Assembly (NCBI RefSeq): GCF_965204935.1
Contig: NZ_CBDBFO010000002.1
Strand: one strand, 5' to 3'
From: Hoeflea_A sp965204935
Lineage (GTDB): Bacteria > Pseudomonadota > Alphaproteobacteria > Rhizobiales > Rhizobiaceae
DNA: 64,000 nucleotides
Below, one piece after another: positions 24,656 through 32,247 of the stretch. The notes beneath the pieces were generated by a model. That model searched no databases, was not told where the DNA came from, and saw only the letters and a program-made list of their open reading frames with translations. Positions within the stretch are counted from its first letter, which is position 1. Each line of letters opens with the position of its first letter. The position numbers were made by a program, and so were the translations under genes.

Positions 24656-25675
24656 ATGGACGACCACCTCGCCACGCGCCTTACCGAAAAATACGATCTT
24701 TCGACCCCCATCGTGCAGGCAGGCATGGCCTTTGCCGGCATGACGCCGCCGCTTTGTATCGCCGTCAGCGAAGCCGGCGCGCTTGGCTCCATCGCCGGCG
24801 TTGGCATCATACCGCCGGAGGGCGTTCAGATGCTTGTCGGCGGTGTCCAGTCGGGAACGTCACGCCCGTTCCACGTCAACTTCATCTCCTGCTACACGAC
24901 CGATGCGCATATTGATCTGATGTGCGAGATGAAGCCGGCCGCGGTCTCATTCCATTGGGGACACCCCTCCACCACGTGGATCGGCAAGCTTCACGATGCG
25001 GGGATTGACGTCTTTGAGCAGGTCGGTTCGGTTGATGATGCCAAGGCGGCCGTTGCGGACGGCGTCGATCTGATCGTCGCGCAGGGCACGGAGGCCGGCG
25101 GCCACAATTACGGCACGGCCGGCACAATGGCGCTGACGCCTGCCATTGTCGATGCGGTCGGTGATCGGGCCCTGGTCCTGGCCTCCGGTGGCATAGCCGA
25201 CGGACGCGGCCTGGCGGCGGCGCTGATGCTCGGAGCAGACGGTGTCTGGGTGGGGACACGCTTTGTCGCGACGACCGAGAGCGCCGTCGCCGAGGAATAC
25301 AAGCAACGCGTGGTTTCGTCCGGCACATCCGACACCGTCATCACCCATGTCTTCGGACGTCATCATCCCGAGTTCAATCCGATCCGGGTGCTCAAGAACC
25401 GGGTGGTGACGGAATGGCAGGGCCGCGTCGCCGAAATTCCGGCCGACAATTCCGGCGAGCCGGTGGTCGGGCAGATGGACCTCTTCGGTGAAGCAACACC
25501 CTTGCTCAAATTCACCAATCTTGTGCCAATGACGGGCGCAACCGGCGACTTCGAGGAGCTTCCCCTCCTTGCCGGAGAGGGCGTCGGACTTGTCACCGAT
25601 CTGCCCTCGGCGGCGGACGTGGTCCGGCGTATGACGGATGAAGCGCGTTCGGCGCTTGCCGGGCGGCGCGGTTGA
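24656..25675 (+). CDS. Nitronate monooxygenase-like FMN TIM-barrel protein
   Basis: A 339-residue protein of the NMO/2-nitropropane dioxygenase family. The N-terminal TPIVQAGMAFAGMTPPLCIA holds the substrate/FMN-binding start of the barrel. IVAQGTEAGGHNYG has the conserved GTEAGGH motif, and ASGGIADGRGLAAALMLGADGVWVGTRF is the FMN phosphate site. Nitronate monooxygenases oxidise alkyl nitronates to carbonyls and nitrite. Many members have other, unknown substrates, so nitrite supply to the nearby nas genes is only a possibility. GGGAG precedes the ATG. The NmrA-like gene follows after 10 bp, likely the same operon. Confidence 0.85.
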   Translation: MDDHLATRLTEKYDLSTPIVQAGMAFAGMTPPLCIAVSEAGALGSIAGVGIIPPEGVQMLVGGVQSGTSRPFHVNFISCYTTDAHIDLMCEMKPAAVSFHWGHPSTTWIGKLHDAGIDVFEQVGSVDDAKAAVADGVDLIVAQGTEAGGHNYGTAGTMALTPAIVDAVGDRALVLASGGIADGRGLAAALMLGADGVWVGTRFVATTESAVAEEYKQRVVSSGTSDTVITHVFGRHHPEFNPIRVLKNRVVTEWQGRVAEIPADNSGEPVVGQMDLFGEATPLLKFTNLVPMTGATGDFEELPLLAGEGVGLVTDLPSAADVVRRMTDEARSALAGRRG

Positions 25676-25685
25676 GGCATCCGAA

Positions 25686-26091
25686 ATGGCCCGCATTCTT
25701 GTAACCGCTGCCACTGGCCGTGTCGGCTCGGCACTGACGCAAAGGCTCGTAGCCGCCAGCCACGAGGTTCTCGCTGTCACCAGCCGGCCGGAAGCCACAG
25801 AAAAGCTTAAGGAAACAGGTGCAATTCCGGTGGTTGCCGATCTGCACAGGCCTGAAACGCTGCAGCAATCAGCGGAAGGCGTTGACGCGGTCTTCCTCGC
25901 GACGCCCGATCACCCGAGCCAGGATGCCCTCGAGCGCAGCCTGATCACGCAATTTGCCACTGCCGGCACACCCCACATTGTAAAGCTGTCCGCCCAGTCC
26001 GCTGGCCTTGACCCGCCGGTCAGCTTCGGTGCCTTGCACCGCCGCTCGGAACAGGCACTGGAGGCGAGCGGCCTCCCATACACAATTCTGA
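25686..26091 (+). pseudogene. NmrA-like NAD(P)-binding protein, 5' part (IS5 insertion)
   Basis: 135 codons of an atypical SDR/NmrA-family protein: MARILVTAATGRVGSALTQR is the GxxGxxG Rossmann motif, followed by DAVFLATPDHPSQDALE and SGLPYTILR. At the R codon an IS5-family element interrupts the gene. Joining 26091 to 27027 gives YTILR-PTFFQQS, the family sequence, and an 870-nt frame (289 residues). The element shifts frame and the coding run ends inside it, so the protein is probably inactive. Confidence 0.9.
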
Positions 26092-27023
26092 GAGCCGGAT
26101 TCAAAAGTTATTCAAACGTAACAATACCTTGCGAGACGCCGCGTCATGAACCGGATGCTTGCTATGAACGCCCACGCGGTTGAGTTCTGGATGGTCCTCT
26201 CCCAGTCCCGGGCCAGTCTGCGGCAGCGCCCGAGCCAGGCGAAAGTTCGTTCCACCACCCATCGACGCGGCAGAACCTTGAAACCGACTGCGCTGTCGCA
26301 GCGCTTGACGGTCTCGACCGTCCAGTCGCCATGCCCCGCGAGCGCTGCTCGCAACTTCGGTCCCGCATAGGCGCCATCGGCGAAGATGTGGCGCAGCCAG
26401 GGGAAGCGGTCGCCGACAGCCCTGATCAGGTCGCAGGCCCCGTCCCTGTCCTGAATGTTGGCGGCGTGAACGATGATGAACAGCATCAGGCCGATCGTAT
26501 CGGTGACGATGTGTCGCTTGCGGCCCTTGACCTTCTTGCCGGCGTCATAGCCGCGAACGCCCCCGCTTTCGGTGGTTTTCACGCTCTGGCTGTCGATCAC
26601 GCCGGCCGTCGGTGAAGCCGCGCGGCCTTCCAGTTCGCGGGTATTGAGGACCAGGAGGTGATTGATGGCTGCAAAAAGACCCATGCGGCTCCAGGTGTAG
26701 AAATAGCCACGTACCGTCGATACCGGTGGGAACTGCTTCGGCAGCATGCGCCACTGGCAGCCGCTGGTTGCGATATAAAGGATCGCGTTCATCACCTCGC
26801 GCATATCGGTCGTACGCGGTCGTCCACCCCGTTTTGCCGGCGGAATGAACGGGGCAAGTATCGTCCATTCCTCATCGGTCAAATCGCTTGGAAATCTCAA
26901 ATGGTCTCTGTTATGTTCGGCGCGGGCGATATCATTCCATGGCATCGTGATTCTCCATCTTCTTTGAAAAGACTGTTGAATCACAAACCATTGATATCGC
27001 TCAACTACTTTTAAATCCGGCTC
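26092..27023 (-). mobile_element. IS5-family insertion sequence, copy 2, in NmrA-like gene (932 bp)
   Basis: Same length, inverted repeats (GAGCCGGATTCAAAAGT at the left end) and transposase as the copy at 13929-14860. The flanking triplets are TGA (26089-26091) on the left and TAA (27024-27026) on the right. They fit the TNA pattern but differ by one base, unlike copy 1 with TGA on both sides. A later point change or a flank exchange could explain this. Confidence 0.95.
26112..26945 (-). CDS. IS5-family transposase (copy 2)
   Basis: This is the same 277-residue DDE transposase as copy 1, with identical translated sequence. D (DSQSVKTTES), D (FADGAYAG) and E (VVERTFAW) are all present, so it should be functional. 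It lies antisense to the interrupted NmrA-like gene. Confidence 0.93.
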   Translation of the reverse strand: MPWNDIARAEHNRDHLRFPSDLTDEEWTILAPFIPPAKRGGRPRTTDMREVMNAILYIATSGCQWRMLPKQFPPVSTVRGYFYTWSRMGLFAAINHLLVLNTRELEGRAASPTAGVIDSQSVKTTESGGVRGYDAGKKVKGRKRHIVTDTIGLMLFIIVHAANIQDRDGACDLIRAVGDRFPWLRHIFADGAYAGPKLRAALAGHGDWTVETVKRCDSAVGFKVLPRRWVVERTFAWLGRCRRLARDWERTIQNSTAWAFIASIRFMTRRLARYCYV

Positions 27024-27026
27024 TAA

Positions 27027-27490
27027 GGCCGACTTTCTTTCAGCAATCGCTGCTGCTTTTTTCCGGCGACGTTGCGCGAAAACAGAAAATCACGGCGCCG
27101 GTCGGAAACGGCCGGGTCGCAATGGTTGATGTCGCGGACGTTGCGGCCGCTGCGGAGGCGGTCATTTTCAATCAGAACCACCATGGACACATCTATACGC
27201 TGACCGGGCCGGCTGCGCACAGTTTCGGCGATGTTGCCGGACAGCTTTCAGAGCGGCTCGGCCATAAGGTCGGCTTTGCCAGCCCGCCGGCATTCGCCGC
27301 CCGCATCGTGCTGCCGTTCATTACCGGCATGCCGCGCTGGCAGTCCAGCCTTGTTGTCGACCTGCTTTCGGCGATGAAGGCCGGCGCGCAGGAACCTGTG
27401 AGCGACCACGTCGAGCGTCTGACCGGGCGACCGGCCAGGCCTGTCGAGGACTTCATCTCCGACAATCTCGACGCGTTCACGCCACAGTAA
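27027..27490 (+). pseudogene. NmrA-like NAD(P)-binding protein, 3' part
   Basis: The C-terminal half of the IS5-split gene resumes PTFFQQSLLLFSGD and continues VAMVDVADVAAAAEAVIF, IYTLTGPAAHSFGDVAGQL and the family C-terminus, to the TAA at 27488-27490. It has no own ribosome site. It ends 14 bp before the convergent stop of the eCIS operon's last gene. Confidence 0.88.
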
Positions 27491-27504
27491 ATGGTGAATC
27501 GGGT

Positions 27505-28269
27505 CTATCCGACCTTCACGGTCATTTCCGCAGAACCGCCGGAGACGACCTCTGCATTCAGCGATCCCTTGCCGATGGCTTTCGCGTTCTTGTCGCGGGC
27601 AATCACGGCAAGAAGCACCATGCGCCGCGCGACGGTCGGCCCAATGCCCACCAGGCCGCGGTCAAAGCTGCGGTCCGTGACAACCCGAATGGTCGAAAAC
27701 ATTTTCGGATCAATGGCAAAGGTGGCGCCACCCTTCGTGTTCGTCACCTGTGTATCAAGAACCTTCTGGCCGACCATCAGTTCCGCATTGACACCCGATA
27801 CACCCTTCTCGCCCCTGACAACGCGCACTGCCAGCTTGAAGGGCTTGCGCTCCTCGACGGGCGGCTGGGTCGGATCCGTCACATCGCCATTGTCGTCGCG
27901 GTCATCATTGCCTTCGCGATCGTCATTGCCGTCACCATTATCGCCTTTGCCATCATCGTCGTCCGTTCGCTTCAGTTCGAGTTCCAAGCTTGTCCGGCTT
28001 TGGTCGGCCTCGATCTTGAAAGCCTCGGAACGCCGCTTATAGGTCGCGGAGAGTTCCTCTGCGGCCTTGACGGCCGGCTCATCCTTGCCCTTGCCGTATT
28101 TGAACCGCAGCCGCGCCGCCTCCAGCTGCGCGGACTCCGCCAGGGCATCGTCGAGACCGGCCGCCAGATCGAGCCCCGCGATGCGGGTCCGGTCCGCGGC
28201 GTTTGCGGTCAGTTGCTTGATCTGTTCGGCCTCTTTCGAGGTCGGGATCGTCTTGATCGGATCGCTCAT
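27505..28269 (-). CDS. eCIS operon last gene: coiled-coil / acidic linker / Ig-like protein
   Basis: A 254-residue protein of unknown function. The N-terminal ~105 residues are charged and helical (AGLDLAAGLDDALAESAQLE, KAAEELSATYKRRSEAFKIE). They are followed by a ~30-residue run made almost only of D, G, N, R, E and K (about 105-135). The C-terminal ~110 residues are predicted beta (FKLAVRVVRGEKGVSGVNAE ... GGSAEMTVKVG), like an Ig-like or carboxypeptidase-regulatory fold. Its start overlaps the preceding stop (ATGA), so it is translated together with the beta-helix protein and may assist or cap that fibre. No signal peptide. Confidence 0.6.
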   Translation of the reverse strand: MSDPIKTIPTSKEAEQIKQLTANAADRTRIAGLDLAAGLDDALAESAQLEAARLRFKYGKGKDEPAVKAAEELSATYKRRSEAFKIEADQSRTSLELELKRTDDDDGKGDNGDGNDDREGNDDRDDNGDVTDPTQPPVEERKPFKLAVRVVRGEKGVSGVNAELMVGQKVLDTQVTNTKGGATFAIDPKMFSTIRVVTDRSFDRGLVGIGPTVARRMVLLAVIARDKNAKAIGKGSLNAEVVSGGSAEMTVKVG

Positions 28270-31200
28270 GCGCTTTTTCCCGTAATGTAGTTGCCGCCCG
28301 TGGCAATATCACCGCCGCCGACCGCCGTCAGATTGGGCCGGTCCACGCACAGTCCTGTTACCAGCACTTGCGAACTGGCGTTCAGAACACTGATACTCGT
28401 AATGTTGTCGACGTCGAATTCGGCTGTGGCCTCATGCCGGAACATGTTCAAAGTCTGGGTCTGTTTTGCTCCCGAACTCGTTTCCACAATGACTTCTGCG
28501 GAGGCCTCGACACCATAAAGCGTCAGCTTGACCCCATCGACCGGGTTCGGCAGGTTGACGACAAGATTGTCACCGAACCAAAGACCCTCGGCTCCATCGA
28601 GATGGGCGAGACGCGGTGACACAAAATTCCCTCCTTTGTCCGTCGCCGTTTTCGGCAATTCGTCGAAGGGCGGCACGAGGCAGCCGCCGCAGGCCAGCGG
28701 ATTGATCGCCTGCACGAGCGTGCGGTTCGGCCCGTCGATCAAAAGCTGCTGTGGCCCCCGCGCATCGATGCAGTGGGTGCCCTGGTTGTGGCTGGTGTCA
28801 TTGTAGATGCCAAAGGTGATGGCAGAGTTCAGCGTCTTGAAGATCGTCTCCTCGAACCGGTTGCCGCTAACCCGGATCGACCAGCCGAAACCGAGAATGT
28901 TCGTCAGGCAGAAATCACTGGCGAAATCGACATGCGAAACCATCGTGTTGTCCTGTACGGAGACATCGTCGAAGCTCATGAAGAATCCCGAAGAGAGGGT
29001 CAGGCTTGGCACACCGTCGAGGAAATTCTGGATAACGGTGTTGTCGTTGAACTGGATTTCGCCGCCCTGAAGCAGCCGTGCGAGCCCTGCCCAGCTTGTG
29101 GTCGGCTGCCGGGTGGAAATCGCCTCCTTGCCCGACATGCGAAGTCCCGACGTCCCGCGCCGCAACAGCGCCATGAACAGGAGCCCTTCGATGAGTTCGG
29201 AAGAAAAGCCCAGATTGATGACGGTTGCCGCCGTCCCGAGAAGGCGTTCGATCGCCAGATACAGAAGCTCGGCCTCCGAAAGGGTCGAGTTTCCGTTGCC
29301 GACGAACATCTCGCCGAGCAGCGTCTGGAGCGAACCGATCGTCGTGCCCTGGCTAGAAAGGTGATTGCCGACGATCGACATGGAGCAGGTTCCCATCACC
29401 TGCAGCGCCTTGCCGAGGGGCTGATGGACAATATTGTCGTGAATGAGCAGCGCCGGCGCCGACAGCGTACGCGCCGCCCCATAGCGGCTGTTGAGCTGTG
29501 CCACGGCCTTGACGTTGGCGGCGCTCGAATGGGCAGAGCCCTGCGGCGCGGCAATCAGGACACGGATACCGCCGCGCACGCCGATGCGTGGCTGGCCGCT
29601 GGCATTTGTGCGCGGGCCATTGTCGACGATCCTGTTGTCCGAGATTGAAAGACCTTCCGCGCGCAGGACACTGATGCCGCAGATGGCATCGATGTGGCGT
29701 CGGCCATTTGCTTCGATGACATTGCCGGAGATAACGCCGACCTCGATCGACGTCAGGGCAATGCCGCCGAAGGCGACGAGCAGCCGCTCCCTGCCCGCGA
29801 GTTCCGGCGTCTCCAGTTGGGCACAGCCCATGATCATGTTCCGGTCCATCTGCAGGCCGTGCAGATTGTCGAGCACCGGAACCTGGCGGCGTGGATCGAT
29901 GGCGATCGGCGATGCGACGCCGGAAAGCCCCATGCCTGTGATGCGGTTGTCGCGGATGACCACATCACGCAGATCGCCGCCCGATACGGGGACCTCCGTC
30001 GGCGGCTGCTCCAGGTCACCACCGCCAGATCCGGGCGGCGTGTAGATGATGCAGCCATTGTTGTCGATCGAGATATAGCCGGCGATATAGGCGATCGGTG
30101 CATTGGCGACGAGCGCGTATTCATTGAAGATCCGCCCGGCGTTTTGGACGCTCAATACGACAAAATGGCCGAGCGTGATGCCGTTGCCGTTGCCGCCCGC
30201 GATCAGGTTGTGCTCAATGAGCACATGGTCGGATCCGCCGCCGATCTGGACGCCGCCCGAAGCGCGTACGATTGAGCGGTCACCCGGTGTTCGCACGGCA
30301 TTGTCCATGATCGTGATGCCGTCACCCTGGGCGAACACGGCGGGCGCCTGCCCGGCCGGCGCAACCGCCTCGAGATCACCGGTCAGCGGCGCGATGGTAA
30401 TGCGGCAGTCCCGGATCGCCAGATTGTCAACAAAGCGGGCATTGATGGCGCTGCGGTCACGCGCCGTGATGATGAGACCCGCAAGACGCAGACCCGAAAC
30501 TGGCGAAAGGGCGCCATCCTCAATGAGGCCGCGCGCGAAAATGGCCTCTCCCTCCGCCGCCTCGAAGGCCATATTCTCAATCTGCAGCCCGCCGCCGCCG
30601 CGGATGCTGACCAGCGGACCGGAGGACGCATCCGGTGCGACGACCCGTGTGCGCCGGCCGCAGCCGCTGATGCGAATATTCTCCAGCCCGTCCAGGTTGA
30701 AGCGTTCGTCAAAGACACCAGGCAGGACGCAGACTTCGCCGCCATGGGCCGGCAGCGCGTTGATCGCGTCCTGGATGCGCGAGAAGTCGCCGAAACTCTC
30801 ATTGTTGTCACCCACGGTGTAGGTGCAGCAGCCGCGCATGCGCGTCAGCGGCCGGAAACGCGGCCGGCAATCGTGCAGGATTTCTCCATCCGTGCCGTTC
30901 CATCCGATCAGCGCAAGCGGCGCTACAAAGCGGCGCACACCCATCGGATCGGTCCCGACGAGCAGCTCCCATGGCATGACGACGTCGGTCGTTGCCGGCC
31001 GGGCTGCAACGATCACGTGATCGCCCGGGCGCTGGTCATCGCCATTCACTGTCAGGTTGAGCCCGGTCGTACCCAGTGTTGCCGGCGCCGGCAGCAATGG
31101 CAGCGTCGGATCGGGACCGGTGTCGGTGCCGCGATCCCACACACGCAGGAAGTAGTAAGCGCTGTCGAGCGGCTGCAGGCCGTGCCGCGTCGTCAGCAAG

Positions 31201-32234
31201 GCCGCCGCGTCCGACCTTGCCTGCCATTCCTCGCCGAAACCGCCCGGAACAACGGTCGCCGGCGTCAGCGTGATGCGCCGCTCGTCCGGATCGTAGCCGC
31301 CCTCCACCGTCGCGAAATGGCCGGGAATGCTCTCATCCGCGAGCTTCTCGCCATTGGCAAGCACGCTGCCCCATGGAATGATCTCGACGGTCTGGCCGGG
31401 TGCCGGCCAATGCAGTGCATCCTTCGGTTCGGTCAGAAAGCGGATTGTCGCGCCGCCATCCTCGAGGACGACGCGATAAAGCGGCGCGGCATTGTCGAAG
31501 CCCCAGATGAACCGGTCATCGCCGGTCAGCACCGCCCGAATCGCCTGGTTCTCGGCGCCGAGATAGCCGCCGTCGACATTGGGCGAACACAGATCGTCGC
31601 CGCCGCTACCCGGTTCAAGGCCGATGGTCATGACCGTGTCGGGCACGAGTTCCATTTCGTTGCTCAGCGTCCCCCATCCGCTTGCAGCAAGTCGCTCCAG
31701 GACTTCCGCCCACGCCTCCTCGCAGGTTTCCCCGTCGACGTCCTCCATCAGCACGACCCGCGTCACCGGCCGGAGCCGGGTCGAGGTGTCCGGGCCACCG
31801 AGCCCGGGCTCAAGCGTTTCGGCATCCTCGCTCGACGCTACCGGCTGAAGCCATGTGAACAGCACTGCCATGTCCCGCCTCTGCTCATTCGCGCCCGGCG
31901 AGGAACGTCCCGGATTGTTCAGCCAGTCGGATTGCAGCTGGAACGTCTGGTCCTGCAGCAGCTCCAGGCGGTGGCCGCCGAGATAGAATGTGCCTGCATG
32001 AATGGTGAAATCGATACCGCCGCCATTGGCAGTCGGATTTGAGATTCGGAAACCGTCATCCGGGCTGCCAGCCGGACCGATGATATCGATACGCGATCGC
32101 CGCCCTTCCTCGAGACGTGTTTCCGCCTGTTCCACCTGGTCGGAATCGGTGAAGAGCCTTCCCTGCTGGGCATGGACATCAACGTACCTTTTGGCTCTGG
32201 AATACGCCGAACGGGTAATGTCGCGGGTCGCCAT
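28266..32234 (-). CDS. eCIS-associated giant right-handed beta-helix protein (candidate tail fibre/receptor binder)
   Basis: A 1322-residue protein. The N-terminal ~90 residues (MATRDITRSAYSRAKRYVDV, QGRLFTDSDQVEQAETR) resemble DUF6519-type phage/eCIS attachment domains. From about residue 470 there are many parallel beta-helix repeats of the type L-x-I-x-D-N-x-I (HNLIAGGNGNGITLG, ISDNRIVDNGPRTN, VSGNRFEETIFKTL), as in pectate-lyase and tail-spike folds. A Cys-rich point CGGCLVPP lies near the C-terminus. Beta-helix tail spikes usually bind or cleave surface polysaccharides. GAGAGG precedes ATG 32234. I see no catalytic motif that tells binding from cleavage. Confidence 0.75.
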   Translation of the reverse strand: MATRDITRSAYSRAKRYVDVHAQQGRLFTDSDQVEQAETRLEEGRRSRIDIIGPAGSPDDGFRISNPTANGGGIDFTIHAGTFYLGGHRLELLQDQTFQLQSDWLNNPGRSSPGANEQRRDMAVLFTWLQPVASSEDAETLEPGLGGPDTSTRLRPVTRVVLMEDVDGETCEEAWAEVLERLAASGWGTLSNEMELVPDTVMTIGLEPGSGGDDLCSPNVDGGYLGAENQAIRAVLTGDDRFIWGFDNAAPLYRVVLEDGGATIRFLTEPKDALHWPAPGQTVEIIPWGSVLANGEKLADESIPGHFATVEGGYDPDERRITLTPATVVPGGFGEEWQARSDAAALLTTRHGLQPLDSAYYFLRVWDRGTDTGPDPTLPLLPAPATLGTTGLNLTVNGDDQRPGDHVIVAARPATTDVVMPWELLVGTDPMGVRRFVAPLALIGWNGTDGEILHDCRPRFRPLTRMRGCCTYTVGDNNESFGDFSRIQDAINALPAHGGEVCVLPGVFDERFNLDGLENIRISGCGRRTRVVAPDASSGPLVSIRGGGGLQIENMAFEAAEGEAIFARGLIEDGALSPVSGLRLAGLIITARDRSAINARFVDNLAIRDCRITIAPLTGDLEAVAPAGQAPAVFAQGDGITIMDNAVRTPGDRSIVRASGGVQIGGGSDHVLIEHNLIAGGNGNGITLGHFVVLSVQNAGRIFNEYALVANAPIAYIAGYISIDNNGCIIYTPPGSGGGDLEQPPTEVPVSGGDLRDVVIRDNRITGMGLSGVASPIAIDPRRQVPVLDNLHGLQMDRNMIMGCAQLETPELAGRERLLVAFGGIALTSIEVGVISGNVIEANGRRHIDAICGISVLRAEGLSISDNRIVDNGPRTNASGQPRIGVRGGIRVLIAAPQGSAHSSAANVKAVAQLNSRYGAARTLSAPALLIHDNIVHQPLGKALQVMGTCSMSIVGNHLSSQGTTIGSLQTLLGEMFVGNGNSTLSEAELLYLAIERLLGTAATVINLGFSSELIEGLLFMALLRRGTSGLRMSGKEAISTRQPTTSWAGLARLLQGGEIQFNDNTVIQNFLDGVPSLTLSSGFFMSFDDVSVQDNTMVSHVDFASDFCLTNILGFGWSIRVSGNRFEETIFKTLNSAITFGIYNDTSHNQGTHCIDARGPQQLLIDGPNRTLVQAINPLACGGCLVPPFDELPKTATDKGGNFVSPRLAHLDGAEGLWFGDNLVVNLPNPVDGVKLTLYGVEASAEVIVETSSGAKQTQTLNMFRHEATAEFDVDNITSISVLNASSQVLVTGLCVDRPNLTAVGGGDIATGGNYITGKSA

Positions 32235-32247
32235 GGCACTGTTCCTC

